DNA from: Mangifera indica
Taxonomy: Eukaryota > Streptophyta > Magnoliopsida > Sapindales > Anacardiaceae
Direction of reading: 5' to 3'
Assembly (NCBI RefSeq): GCF_011075055.1
Contig: NC_058150.1
Coordinates: 13,917,408-13,981,407, forward strand
Length of the DNA stretch: 64,000 nt
The position numbers were made by a program, and so were the translations under genes. The notes below the pieces were generated by a model. That model worked only from the letters and a program-made list of their open reading frames with translations, was not told where the DNA came from and searched no databases. Below are positions 24,175 through 36,965 of this stretch, one piece after another (within the stretch, counting starts at the first letter, position 1; every line of letters starts with the position of its first letter).

Positions 24175-25530
24175 TGATATAATTTTAGAGGGGTGAATAA
24201 AATTATTCATAATTTAAAACACATTAAAATATCACACTAATAATTGAACAAATATAATCAATCGCAAATGATAAGCTTAAAGCAAAGAGTGAAGGAGAGA
24301 AAAACTCAAAATTTATAGTGGTTTAGAGCTCTTTGACGTATGCCTCCTATGTCCAATTCTTCAAACAATCGACTTGAAGTTTGACTCATAATGATTACTC
24401 TTCTTTACAATAGTTTTTCAGAATTTTGTCCAATTATACTAGTTTATTTGAGATTGTGCCGAACAACAGTGATATGAAATTTTGTCTAACAAATTGATTA
24501 CAAATAATTAAAGATGAAAATGCCTCTACAAGGGCATATATAGAAACTACGCACAAGGATTCTCTCAAATAAATGAATGATAAGCTTTGGAGAAAAAAAT
24601 GTAAAGAGAATAAAAGTACAAATTTTACAACAATGATATCTAACCTTTTCCAATGCAAAATAACTTGTATTTATAGACTTGGATGCTTGGAAAAGGTTGA
24701 TATGACCTTTGGATTGATAAACGTATTTGTTGACATCTAAAAAAGACTTCATTCTCTAGAAAATTGATGATGTACGGGCATGTCTAACCATTTTTCAAAT
24801 GAAGTCAACCTTGGTCAATCCTCCCAATGGTTGAATTCTCCTAGTGCCACAAGCATGTACGAGCATGCAAAGTACTATGCACAGGTGTACACAGCTCCAT
24901 ATGAGCCTGTCTTCTAAATTTTAGAGTCGTGAACAACTACCATGTACAAGGACATGTACGCTTGAAAATTTGTCTATGAACAAGTGAACATGGGTTTTTT
25001 CTTGCATTTGACTTGGCTTGACTTTGGGTTCAATGTATGCTTTCTTGTGTATGGGAGAAGTAACACTTGTCTCTATGTAAATAGAAGATGTACAGGCGTA
25101 TACTTTGTGAGAGTACGGGTGCACATTTGCTTTCAAGCTTGATTGTGTATGACTTCTTCACGTACGAGACGTTCTCTTCGTGACTCTTCACTAAGCTAAT
25201 GTATGGGCATACATTCTTCTAACATACGGGCATACATCACTTTGACTATGTTGACTTGGCTTGCAATGAATGAGTTGTTACGTATGGGAAAAGGATGCTC
25301 CTAACTTCTCTATATTAAGCAATGTACAAGTGTACATTTGAGTGTGTACAGACATACATCCATATTTGATTGAGTACCAAGCATACAAAAAAGAGGTGCA
25401 AGCGTACATGACTTGACATATTGCATTTTTTAACTTTTGTCCAGTTTCGCTCATGAACCAGTTCATACCATGACCTACTTAGATAATTTTACTTAATTTT
25501 TGTTATTATTAAAACATCTATGGGTCCAAC
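24175..25530 (-). mobile_element. Probable solo LTR
   Basis: On the minus strand it starts TGTTGGACCCATAGATG (25530) and ends CTCTAAAATTATATCA (24175), so TG...CA. Near the minus-strand 3' end is CTCCTTCACTCTTTGCTTTA and a CACCCCTCT motif common at Copia LTR ends. No gag-pol or primer site adjoins it. I find no convincing 5-bp target duplication, so the borders are tentative. It contains many GTAC-centred palindromic words (24770-25420). Confidence 0.42.
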
Positions 25531-27197
25531 ATGTGGTAATTTTGAAAAATGAAATAGTAGGGAGAGAATGATAATTTTACTAATTGACACTATATCAAAG
25601 ATTTTGTTTATGAATAAAGTTTAATTTTGGATGGAAAAATATTATTTATGTCATCTATGAGTTAAAAATTGCATTTAGGCCAATCCTCATGAGGAAAAAT
25701 GTAATTTACTTAAATTTTGTTTAGTAAGATTGAAGTTAGGATTATAGCCCATTTAAAGAATACCTAGTAGTTTTTCCAAAAATAATAATGATAAAGAACC
25801 TAAGATGAAGTGTTTCTTACATATTATTGGAGACATTTCATTCATGGAATGAAAATGAAAATGGAATGGCTCTTTGTATGATGTGTCAGGCATGTTCGAA
25901 TTTTAATAGACAAAAGCATAAAATTGTATGCATGATACTATTAGAATTGATATCGTTTAACGTATATAAAGATAAAACAAAAATTTAATATTAATATTAT
26001 AAAACAATTTTTAAATACTCAATTTTAAAATTTTTATTGAATATAAATTAAAATGAAAATTACAAAGTACATTTATGTAGGTTTTTAATACTTAAGTTAA
26101 ACTATAAATAAGAATTTTACTGCTAAAAAACTTTAACTCTTAAGAAATTGACTTTATTTAGTTTTATTAAGCACAAGAAGACTCCTTTAAGACTCTTTAT
26201 TACATTATTATTATTTTCTTAAACATAAATTACTCATATTAAAACTTAACTTCTTAAAAATAAAATATTTCTAAACTTAGAATAAGAGTTGACAGTTTTT
26301 CTTAAATTATGACCTAATAACTTTAGGAAATTGGACTTAACGTGTCATATTATGCTACATCATTATGTAATGTCATACCACATCATTATGCTCCTCCTCA
26401 TGGGTTAGATCATCATGGATTATTTTCTTATGTCTTGACCTAATTTACTTTTTATAAACCCTTAAAAGGATAATTTAAGTATTACAGGAAGAGGACTTCA
26501 TGAATAAAAGGGCATGAGTTTGAATTTTCTCTATCAATATTTCAATATCAAACTCTTAACTTATTTGATTCAATAATTGTGGGGTTACTTATTTAGTGTG
26601 ATTGATTATTCGGCTCAAAGGGATAGTTTAACTTTGGTAGGGTTCTTTGTTACAAAAAAAAAAAAAAAAATCTTTTTTCCACACTTTCTACCCATCCATC
26701 TTGTGGCCTTCCTTTTCGGATTTTCACACATTTTACATGTTTCTCTTTCATGCGGGTGTGTTTGGGGTAGACCTAAGACAAGCTCAAAAGCCAAAAAATA
26801 ATTATACAGAGCTGAAAATAAACTTGAGGCTTAAATGAGTAGGCTCCAAACATAGGTTCAAAAAAAAATTTGAGCCCGACACATCAGACTTAATTTAATA
26901 AGCTGGATTGATAAACCTAGATCAAATGTAAGCAAGGTAGGGCCTAAACTATCCACACAATTCACCCACCTCATGAAGCATCTTTGGTGGCTTTCATGGT
27001 TTGATTTGATTTTGATAGAGCTCAAACAAGACCTAACTTACGATAGAGTCAAAACCAAAAAAATCAGCTTGACATCAACGAGTTGAAACTCAAACTCGAT
27101 TTAAAAATAATTTAATTTTAGATTTAATCTAAATCGACTTTAACTTAAATTCAGATCGGTTTGAACTTGACTTATTTATTATATTAATGATCCCAAT

Positions 27198-27514
27198 TAG
27201 GGCTAGACTCGAACCGAGCCCATTTGAGCTATAGCTCTAGCTCGGTTCAAACGAGTCAACCCTATATGAGCTCGGTCGAGCTCAAGTTACTTGACAAATT
27301 TTCTAATTAAAAATTTTGATAGAAAACGATGTCGTTTTGACTAATATATATTAAAACGATATCGTTTTAATAACGAAAAATGAGTCGAGACGAATTCAAA
27401 CCGAGTTCGAGCTTGGCTTTTAGAAACTCGACCTCGAATCTCTAGCTCAGCTATATATAAACCGAGTCGAGCTTGAGCTCAAGCGAGCTTGAGCTCGGCT
27501 CGAATCCAGCCCTG
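27198..27514. mobile_element. hAT MITE in block A' only
   Basis: 317 bp, TAGGGCTAGACTCGAACCGA at the left and inverted CAGGGCTGGATTCGAGCCGA at the right. Target duplication ATCCCAAT (27190-27197) / ATCTCAAT (27515-27522). Interior words GAGCTCGAGC and ACGATGTCGTTTT repeat. Block A has the uninterrupted site near 16558. Confidence 0.88.
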
Positions 27515-27834
27515 ATCTCAATCTTTAGGCTCAAACTCAACTTATTTTATTTGAGTTATAACAGCTCAAATTGAATCCAACTTTAGAAGCATCTAATTTA
27601 ACTCTAAAATTACTCAAATACTTTTAGTTAGATGTTAAAATATTGTTATATCTTTAAGTTTAGATTTCCACGGATATACTTTTAGGCTTCATCTAAGTGT
27701 CATAATCCAAAATGCGCTTTAACAAGTTTAGAACTCACATGGTATTCAAATTAAGGATGAACTATGGAGTCAAGCTATCTTTCACTAAAGCAACTAGGGT
27801 TGGATTTAGAATGGATTTGATCCAAGCCTAGGGT

Positions 27835-30800
27835 TAGATCGAGCCACGGTTCATGAATCGAAGGTTTATAGTTTAAAAAAATAGGAACTTTGAATCAAAA
27901 CTGTTACAAGACGGTTCATAACCGATGGTTTTGATTCATGGCCCCGGTTCGAAACTGATATTAAATCGTTGGTTCTGATTCATGGTCTCGATTTATTTTT
28001 TAATTAATAATTATAATAATTAAAAATTAAAAAAATTAAAGAAAAAACTTATACTTAATTTTTCAATTAAGTTTCCTACGTATTCTCTTAGGGTTTAGCA
28101 GATCAAAGTCCATATAGTTCTTTTACCTTCACGTGCCTAATTGTCGGCAGTACCCTCTTACCTTATCATTTACCTTCGCTTTCTTAACTATTGGTTTTTG
28201 TCATCGAACTATCCGTAGTTAAATCAAAGGGTTTTTCATTGAAGTTCACTTTTATATCTTGTTGGCATAATTCGGCTTTTGTCCAATCGTCCATACATAT
28301 TTGGGCTTCAATAGATTCGGGAGCCAAATTTGATTGCCTTTTGTCTAATATATTACCCCTTTGACTAAAAACTTGTTCCACTGCAACGGTTGATATCGAT
28401 GCTGCTAGGACTTGTTTAACAATAGCTATTAATGTTGGAAATGTTGATGCATATCAACTCCACATTCTAGAACTGGAAAATCTTTACGTATATTGCTATT
28501 ATTAGACTTAAAAGTAGTGGTTAGATAAATTTCAAGCTACGAAGTGGAGCTTAATGTTCCTTTTGGTCTTTTGTCCCTTTGCATCATAATACGATCACTA
28601 TAACTAATATTTTGGGTTGGTGATGGGGCAATAAGTGGTAGAGAGGAAGAAAAATTACCTTGGTTATCATAAACTAGTGAATATTCAACATAAATTTCTT
28701 TAATTAAATTCATAATGCTGGTTATAGTTAATGGAATATTAGCTTCATTCTCAACATCTAATTGCATGCATTCATAATATAATGTTAAATAATTTATAAC
28801 ACCATCTAATTTAAACCTCGGATAAAAAAACAAGTAACAAGAAAAATTTTTGGAATTTCTTTATAGTAATTTAACCATTTTATTTTCATTAAAAAATAGC
28901 TTATTTTAAAATAACATTTTTTTTTTGCCTCTTGTAAAGCCCTAATAATATTAAGAGATTTATTTAAAAACAAATAAAAAGTGAGATAATAAACCCCATT
29001 TAAAGTATAAGTTGTATTATTAAAATTTCTTAAAACGTCTAAAATTGTTTCACAAATATCTCAATATTGGGGATATGGTATAACTTGTGGCACTTTTTGT
29101 GAAATAAATGTGTATAATAATTCCCTATAATCAAAAGACTCGTTGAGGAATTCATATGTTGAATTTTAATGAGTCGACATATTTTTAGAAAATTTTTTTG
29201 GTCTTCTATTATGTATTTTACAAAATTTACTCAATTCTTTCATTGTTAGGGGATGCGTCCATAAAATGAAAATATTGTTTTTATTGGATTAATATAATTA
29301 GTAAGATATCTTAAATCATGTTGTATACATAAACTTAACACATGACGTGTACATCTAATATGAAAACATCTACCACTTAAATTTGGTTTGCAAATTTTTG
29401 TTAAATCAATAATTGAGACTATATTTGCAGCTATATTATCAACTAAAATTAAAAAAAAATTTAAAAACTAATCTATATTCTTCTAATTTTTAAATTATTT
29501 TATAAATATTATTGGCTGTATGTCAATTATCAAACACTCTAAATATTAAAATTCTTTTTTGTAATTGAAATTTATTATCTGTCCAATGACAAATTATACC
29601 CATATAAAAGTAAACTTGCCAATTGTCACTCTAAATATCACTACATATAGATCGCATTCATTTAAATTTGTAAATAATTAAATTAATTTTTTTATAAATC
29701 TAATAATAATCTTTTTAATGTGTTCCTATGAAAAGTTTTATGTGCAGGATTTAATACAATTTTGTAATAATTATTAAAACCTAAGTTTTCATTAAAACTA
29801 AATGCTAAGTGATCTATTACAACTATTTTTTGCAAATTCTTTTTTATTTTTATTATTACTATAAATAAATAAAGATTTATGTGGAGAACCATACCTAGTT
29901 ATTTATGTTTGACTTTTATTTTGTCCAATTTTTTTTCAGATATTTTGACTCCAAGTGCCTTTTGCATGTCCTATATCTACCTTCTTGTTTGAATTTATAA
30001 ATTTGCTTACAATAATTACAAGTAACTTCAAAATTACTTATTGTTTTTTGTATTTATTGTTTTTTGTATTTTTTAAATGAATTTTGAAAATATCGGAGAC
30101 AAGAATTTTTTATGAGTGTTGTTCCATCTTTACTTATTGTTGTTGTAGTCCCATCTCCACATATTGACTTCCACTTTCTTGTGTTGAAATTTTTTTCACA
30201 AATTGATCTTCATTTACATCAAATGTGGATGAATATTGATCAAATCTCCTTTTACTTGAATAATTTTTACTACTTACTATTTTTTGATAATCAATAAAAT
30301 AAATTATATAATTAATTATGAAAGATAATAGAAAAATAATAATAATAATAGATGATAAATAAAATTAATTATAGAGCTAAATTCTATAATTAATTATGAA
30401 ATTGTATAATAGAAAGATAATAATAATTAAATTATAAAAATTAAAATTGGAATCGATAAAAACAAAGAGAAAATTTAATTAAATTTAAGAAAATTTGATT
30501 AAAAGATTAAGGGAGTATTAAGAATTAAGAGAATGAGAAATTAGAATAAATAAATGAGGGAGTTGAAAGATGGAATATTTATAAAAAATTTTATATAAAA
30601 AAAAATTAAAAAAAAAAAAAGCCTAACGGCCATATTGCAGAAACATGGGCCCCTGCAATTTTAAACATATGCAGTCCCCTGCAAATGTTTAAATTTGCCC
30701 TGCAAATGCAGGGGCCCATTGGTCCCCTGCATATAAAATTTTTTTAAATTAAAAAAAATTTAATTACTTTTATTTAAACTTAATAAATTTTTTAAATTAA

Positions 30801-31019
30801 ATTATTAAACCACTGGTTCATGAATTTTTGATTCGGCAGTTTAACCGGCCATGAATTGACAGTTTGACGGTTCAAAAAAAACAAAATTGGAGCTAAATTG
30901 TTAAAATCTGGTTTTGGTTTCAATTTACGTTGGTTCCCATTTTGACTGTTATGATTCCAATTGTACATGGACTGGTTCCGATCTGATTCACAGGCCAAAC
31001 CGATCTATAACCAGGACTA
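27835..31019 (-). mobile_element. hAT transposon with decayed transposase
   Basis: 3,185 bp bounded by TAG...CTA and the perfect 8-bp target duplication CCTAGGGT (27827-27834 and 31020-31027). The TIRs are weak (TAGATCG shared, GTTCATGAATC / CCTGTGAATC). Block A reads through at about 16860, giving the empty site, so insertion followed the block duplication. It carries a broken hAT transposase on the minus strand. Subterminal GGTTC-rich words and a repeated CCCTGCAAATG at 30650-30740 may be transposase-binding sequence. Confidence 0.88.
28184..30045 (-). pseudogene. hAT transposase remnant (BED finger to dimerisation domain)
   Basis: Three recognisable parts in order on the minus strand. A BED-type zinc finger (about 30045-29915): TCNYCKQIYKF followed by CKRHLESK. 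A central RNase-H-like part (28833-28537) with INYLTLYYECMQLD. A C-terminal hAT dimerisation part (28381-28184): EQVFSQRGNILDKRQSNLAP and SIEAQICMDDW. Stops and frameshifts separate them (for example between 29900 and 28840), so no functional protein is made. Confidence 0.8.
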
Positions 31020-31767
31020 CCTAGGGTTGGCTTGAGTTTAAATTAAATCCATAATATATAGTTCAAACTCGAGTGTATTCAAATTAATACACAATATTTC
31101 TATGAGTTGTATGGAATTAGAGTTTCTAACTTAAAAATAACTTGTTTGAGTTGGGAGGTGAAGTCCAACTAAACCAATTCAGATCATATACACCCCATAG
31201 TTGGATTCTAAAAACGAAAGAAAATTTATCCAAACATTTTACAACAATTAGTCAAACTTCAATTTTGACGAGCAGCTTATTAAGTTAATTTTGTTGAAAG
31301 AATTTTGATGCATAAGTTCACTAAAGTCCTAGCATATACACTTAAAAATTTCCTTGCGAATTTGTTGGCATTTGAAATTCAAAGTAGCTTGCCCATCAAG
31401 AATTAGAATTCAATGAAACATGAAGAATTCGACACCAAATCTTTTGTTGCATGTGCACGTATGATTTTCTTTGCAATATAATATAAGCAATTACAAGAAA
31501 ATTATCAGTCGAAGTAGTTTTCAGAAACTTAAATTCGAATTGGTTTGAAAGTGCCACAAAAGACCGAATGATTTTTGCACCCAAACTTTGATGAAAGATT
31601 GATTCCTACCTTTTAAGTTTGAAATACGCATTACTTCATCCATCCATCAAAGTATTACATTAGTATTTACAACAAAATATATTTTTATCACTTTGTATAA
31701 TATATAACAGATTTAATATTATTTACACTCTACTAATACAAACAAATTATATTTCACTTTTATTAAT

Positions 31768-32568
31768 GGCCAAAGGACTTATTCCCACCCACAGTATGCT
31801 ACATTCTAAAGTTTTTATTTCTTAACTTTGAAAATCTCATTAATCACTCATAAATGGTTTAAGTTAACAAAACCGTCACTCACTAAAATTTTATCTCATT
31901 TGCCCCTTAAATTTTAAAAATTAACAATTTTCTCTCTTAAGTCAAGTTTTAAAAAATCACATTTCCCCCCTAGGGTTTAGTTTTAATATCTGACAACTCT
32001 CTCCGGTGCTATCATCGACCATCTCTCCCTCTTGATAGTTCCCTTTACTCCAACGATTTGTCTCAATGAGATCCTAACCCCTCCGGCCCCTTGTGACGTC
32101 GATTTGGAAGACGAGCTATCACTCACCTTTCTTTGGGAAGACGAGATTGACGATCGATCTTATCTTCGTCATCTAGGAAGACAATTCATCTTTCTTGACA
32201 ATGTCGCACGATGTCAAAGGAGTTGAGATTTCATTGAGGCAAACAGTCAGAGGAAGGGAACCGTCGGATGGGAGAAATGGTCGACGATGGCGCTAGAGAG
32301 AGAAAGTGATCAAATATTAAAACTAAACTGTAGGGGGAATGTAATTTTTTAAAACTTGATTTATGAGAGAAAATATATTTTTTTTTAAACTTAGGGGGGA
32401 AAAGAAGATAAAAGTTTAGTTTATTTTTAATATTGTATATAAAATGATGATTTTGTTTTTAAAATTAACAAACTTAATAGTCTATGAGTGTGTAAATGAG
32501 ATTTTCAAAGATAAGAGAAGAAAACTTGCGAATACAACATACTTTGGGTGGGAATAATACTTTTGGCC
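31768..32568. mobile_element. Foldback Mutator-like element nested in an older one
   Basis: 801 bp, GGCCAAAGGACTTATTCCCA at the left and ATACTTTTGGCC at the right, with a perfect 9-bp target duplication TTTATTAAT (31759-31767 and 32569-32577). Its centre shares GGGAAGACGAGAT and CTTCGTC-TCTAGGAAGAC words with the element at 11866, so the two belong to one subfamily. Confidence 0.9.
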
Positions 32569-32988
32569 TTTATTAATTTATATTTTTCTTTTTCTTCCCT
32601 TCTCTCTTTTGTCCTTTTCGCATTTCTAGGCCGCTAGAAAAATCCTAGGAAGGAGTCCACATATCCGTTTCACATGTCTATCAAAACATTTTTAAACACA
32701 AAACATCCACCACTAAAAGCGAATAAATATATAAATAAATATAATTAAATTACGGTTAATTAATGAATTAATTACTTTAAATTGAGAACCTTGATAACCG
32801 GAGAGGGTTTGACAGAAGCAAAAAAAGTTAATCATGGAGTCAAATTATCCAAAGGAGAAATAAACACATGCACCACGAGGGCTGCATTACGAAGGGCAAG
32901 GGCGTTGATTTCAGGCAGAGACGTTGTTTGGTACGGCTATGCTGATGAACTACCCACCGGTCCAAAAGGGGTGAATCAATTTTTTTTT

Positions 32989-33820
32989 GGCCAAAAGCCA
33001 CCTAAGGTATGGTGCAATCCAAACTGGTATCCGTTAGCTTTTAAAAACCTAAAGTCCTACCTATAAGTTAATTTTTATAAAAATTTTTAGTTAGGGTTAG
33101 AGATAAAATTGTTGTTTTAACAATAATATTAAAAAAATATATAATTCATTACATTTTCATCTATAAGTTTAAAAAACTAACAATTTCACCCTTGGTTAAA
33201 GTTTTCTGGTTTTGAAAAGTCGTATTCTCCCCACTCAAAACCTAGGGTTTTCTTTCTTCTCCTCTTCGGCGACCTCCACAAAACTCCCTAACCCATCTCT
33301 AACCACCATCTTCATTTGGATTTGTCTGGATTGGATGAATCTAGAAAGTTTGGACGACGAAGATGTTATCCAAACGAAGCTCGGGCTAGACAATCTTCAT
33401 CTGACCAACGTTTCGATTAGATGACAAAGGCGTCGCCATCGTTTAGATTGTCTATATTCATCTAATCCAGACAAAGGTGATGGTTAGAGATGGGTTAGAG
33501 AGTTTCGTGGAAGTTGTCGGTGGTCAGAAATATTGCCAGAAAGGAGTGGAAAGAAAACCCTAGATTTTAGGAGGGGAAAAAATGTGACTTTTCAAAACTA
33601 AAAGACTATAATAGGGGTGAAATTGTTATTTTTAAAACTCAGGGGTGAAAAAATGAATTATATATTTTTTTAATATTATTATCAAAATAACAATTTTACC
33701 CCTAATCTTAATTAAAAAAATTTAACAAAAATTAACTTATGGATCAGACTTTACATTTTTTAAAATTGCCGGATATCAATGGATTACACTATTCCTTAGG
33801 TGGAAATAAGATATTTGGCC
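32989..33820. mobile_element. Second Mutator-like element nested in the older one
   Basis: 832 bp, GGCCAAAAGCCACCTAAGG at the left and CCTTAGGTGGAAATAAGATATTTGGCC-type right end. The arms pair over most of the length (CCTAGGGTTTTCTTTC at 33241 with AAAACCCTAGATTTTAGG at 33556). Target flanks are T-rich and do not match cleanly. Confidence 0.75.
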
Positions 33821-33980
33821 TTTCCGTTTTTATTAATAAATATATCAAATTGATAAAAAATGACTTTTCAAACTTAAGAGATAGGTAACTATGGTCATTC
33901 GGCCCCCACAAAATTAGTGAAGATTCGTTTCACACCGATTGGCACATGAAGTCGTGCCTCTTTGCCTATCATTTACTTCC

Positions 33981-33987
33981 TATACAT
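33981..33987 (+). promoter_or_regulatory. Weak TATA-like element of the second UGT
   Basis: TATACATGG stands where the first gene has ATAAAAAGG; the following CTTACCCGA aligns with CTTATCCGA. A plausible but weaker core promoter. Confidence 0.3.
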
Positions 33988-34081
33988 GGGCTTACCCGAT
34001 ATTATAGGACATTAAAAGACTCACTGAGGTTAGCTCTCTGAAACTTATTTCTTTTGACTCACAGCTAGAGTTGAAGCCAAA

Positions 34082-36836
34082 ATGGAAGATGATAAGATCT
34101 ATAGAGCTCATATTCTTGTAGTTCCTTATCCAAGCCAGGGCCACATAAACCCAACTCTTCAATTCGGCAAACGTTTGGCCTCCAAGGGGCTCAAAATCAC
34201 TTTCGCCATAACCAATTTCATCTCCAACACCATGAAGCCTCAGCCCTCTACTTCAGTGCAGTATGAAACAATTTCAGATGGCTTCGATGAAGGCGGGTTT
34301 GCAAAAGCTGAAAGTATCCATGATTATCTTCAAAAAATGGAAGTTGCAGGCTCAAAAACCCTAGCTGAGCTGATAAAAAAGTATCAACAATCTTCAAACC
34401 CTGTGGATTGTATTGTTTATGACCCTTTTTTGCCTTGGGCTCTTGAGGTGGCCAAGCAGTTTGCCTTGCTTGGAGCTGCTTTTTTCACTCAAACTTGTGC
34501 TGTTAACTATATTTATTATCTTGTTTATAATGGATTGTTGAGGCTTCCGATTCGTTCAGCGCCAGTGTCCATCCCTGGACTGCCGCCGATTGAGCTGCCG
34601 GATATGCCGTCTTTCATCTACGTTGCAGGTCAATATCCGGCTTACTTTGAGATGGTGTTGAACCAGTTTTCCAACACAGATAAAGTCAACTTCATTCTAG
34701 TCAATACTTTCTACAAGTTAGAAGTTGAGGTAGGTTTTACTATAATTTATACTTGCGATAACATACTCTATGTGTTTATCACAATTTTTTTCTTTTATTA
34801 AGAGGGTTAATTATTTATATTATGTTATTAAAAGATTAAACTTTCAAAATTTTAATGGTAAGGAGACTAAATTACCTTTTTAATTTTTAATTTTTGAAGA
34901 TATTCGATTGATTATTTTATTTTTAAAATAAAACAAAGTTATTTTAAAACAGAACAATAATTTTATTTATGTTTGTTCTATATTTTTAGTAGGGTATAAT
35001 AAAAATTTATTTTTTAATATAAAAATATAAAAATTTAATCATTCTAATAAAAAATACAAAAATTTTGGATAGTTACCTTTCTATATTTTAAAAATAATTT
35101 TATGTATATAATTTTTGTATATAATTTTATGTATAAATAATAATATATTATTATATAATTAAATAATTAAAAATTATAAAAAAATTATTTATTTTTATAA
35201 TAATATATTATTATTTATATATAAAATTATATAATAAAATTTTATATATATAAAATTGATTTTTATACGTTATGTAAGGTATGGGAAGTGCATGTGCATT
35301 GGTTTTTTAAAAGATACCAATCTTATCAGCTTGTTCTTAAAAGACACTTGTCTTTTACTTTTTTATTTTTTAAGTAATTTTGTCCTTTACTGATATTGGT
35401 TATGTATTCAAGAAACTTGGATGGGACTTGGAACATTGAGGTTGGATAAGCTAATGCTCTTGTTAATGATGTAGTCTTGTTACGTAACGTTGACTAACAC
35501 TTACATTAATATTTTAAGAAAACTTATTTTAAATTTTATAATAATTGTTTTTAATATCAAATAACTTATAAGAATCAATTCAAATTAAATTAAATATGAA
35601 TATAAAATCAGTTTAAATTTTACTCAAGTGAAAAATATTTAGTTTAAACTCAAATTGGTTAATAGTAACATTAAAAAAGTTAACTATTTGGAGAAGTTAA
35701 CAATAATGTCAGAAGGTGAATCTAGGGTTAAATATGATTTGAAATAACTTGAATCAATTTTATGACTTGACTTGAGAAAGTTAATTTTGAGTTAGAACTC
35801 TAACTTAACAGTTTAGATTAAAATCAATTTATTTGCTTATTCAGTGATAATTTTTATCCCTATGATGATGTTATATACTATATTAGTGACTTTTTATTGA
35901 TACTTTATCGAACTCTAATTCAAATTCAATTTATTTAAACCAAACATGGATTCTAACTTAGCCGGCTCGGCTGATGAGTACACCACTATAGAGATTCACC
36001 TATAAAATTCTTCTATATTTGAATATTGGTCTAGAAATAAAAGTTACTATGTTCGTAATTCAAAATCCATAAAATTTGAGAGTTTGAAAATAACATAATT
36101 TCACTTGATGCAGGTTGTGGATTCAATGCAAAAGATTTGTCCACTGCTGACAATTGGCCCAACGATTCCATCCTTCTACTTGGACAACCGCATCGAAAAT
36201 GACAAAGACTATGATCTCAATCTCTTCAAACTAGACAAATCCATCTGCATCGATTGGCTCAATGCAAAGCCAAAAGGATCCGTCGTTTATGTGTCATTCG
36301 GCAGCATGGCTAATTTAAGCCACAAGCAAATGGAGGAGCTTGCATGGGCCTTGAACAACACCAATTTCCACTTCTTATGGGTGGTTAGAGACTCTGAGGA
36401 CGCGAAACTCCCACATGGATTTATTGAAGAGACTGCCAACAAGGGCTTGATAGTGAAATGGAGCCCTCAATTGGAAGTTCTTTCAAATGAAGCTTTGGGT
36501 TGTTTTTTCTCCCACGCCGGGTGGAATTCGACTATTGAGGCATTGAGTTTGGCGGTGCCGATGGTGGTGATGCCGCAGTGGACTGATCAGCCGACAAATG
36601 CTATGTTTATTGTGGATGTTTGGAAGGTCGGAATTAGGGTTAGGGTTGAAGAGAATGGGATTGTGACAAGAGAGGAGATTGAGAAATGTGTAAGGGAAGT
36701 AATGGAGGGGGAGAGAGCAAAAGAAATGAAAATGAATGCTGAGAAATGGAGGAAGTTGGCTATAGAAGCAGTGAGTGAAGGAGGCACTTCGGACATAAAC
36801 ATTGATGAATTTATCTCCAAAGTTAGGGAAGCCTGA
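34082..36836 (+). CDS. UDP-glycosyltransferase, UGT74F-like (copy 2)
   Basis: Exons 34082-34729 and 36114-36836 (ending TGA), with a phase-0 intron of 1,384 bp at the same place as in copy 1. 456 aa. H21 and D114 (VYDPFLPW) are present. The PSPG box runs W332-Q375 and again reads HAGWNS, so that change predates the duplication. Differences from copy 1 cluster in the acceptor half (18 of about 34 in the first 216 residues, including K102Q, V116F next to the catalytic Asp, and G127A), which could change acceptor preference. Cytosolic GT1 enzyme, probably using UDP-glucose; acceptor unknown. Its immediate promoter differs from copy 1 because of changes in the adjoining Mutator-like element. No break seen. 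Confidence 0.93.
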
Positions 36837-36965
36837 TCAATAGTTGAAAGTGCAGTGTCACATAATACTATTGAATTTATGTTTCTTCTTGTATCTTTAA
36901 ATTGATAGTTGCAAATAATGTTTTCATATTCAGATTAAACATTAGTCTGGTCAAGTAATCATTCT

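Larger units (their letters stand above)
31562..33904. mobile_element. Old Mutator-like element with two nested relatives
   Basis: Left end GACCGAATGATTTTTGCACC, right end inverted GGCCGAATGACCATAG. Target duplication GCCACAAAA (31553-31561) / CCCACAAAA (33905-33913), 8 of 9 matching. It is the paralogue of 19200-20272 and holds the younger elements at 31768-32568 and 32989-33820. The end lies about 180 bp before the second UGT start. Confidence 0.78.
25636..36965 (+). repeat. Segmental duplication block A'
   Basis: Second copy of 14985-23060, enlarged by a hAT MITE (27198-27514), a 3.2-kb hAT element (27835-31019) and two nested Mutator-like elements (31768, 32989). It lacks the two hAT insertions of block A. 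It ends with the second UGT gene and the same 3' flank. Confidence 0.85.

Noticed and set aside
32782..33066. 94-codon frame in block A'
   Set aside because: It crosses the boundary of a MULE at 32989, so the protein cannot be ancestral; the first part may be antisense to a captured fragment.
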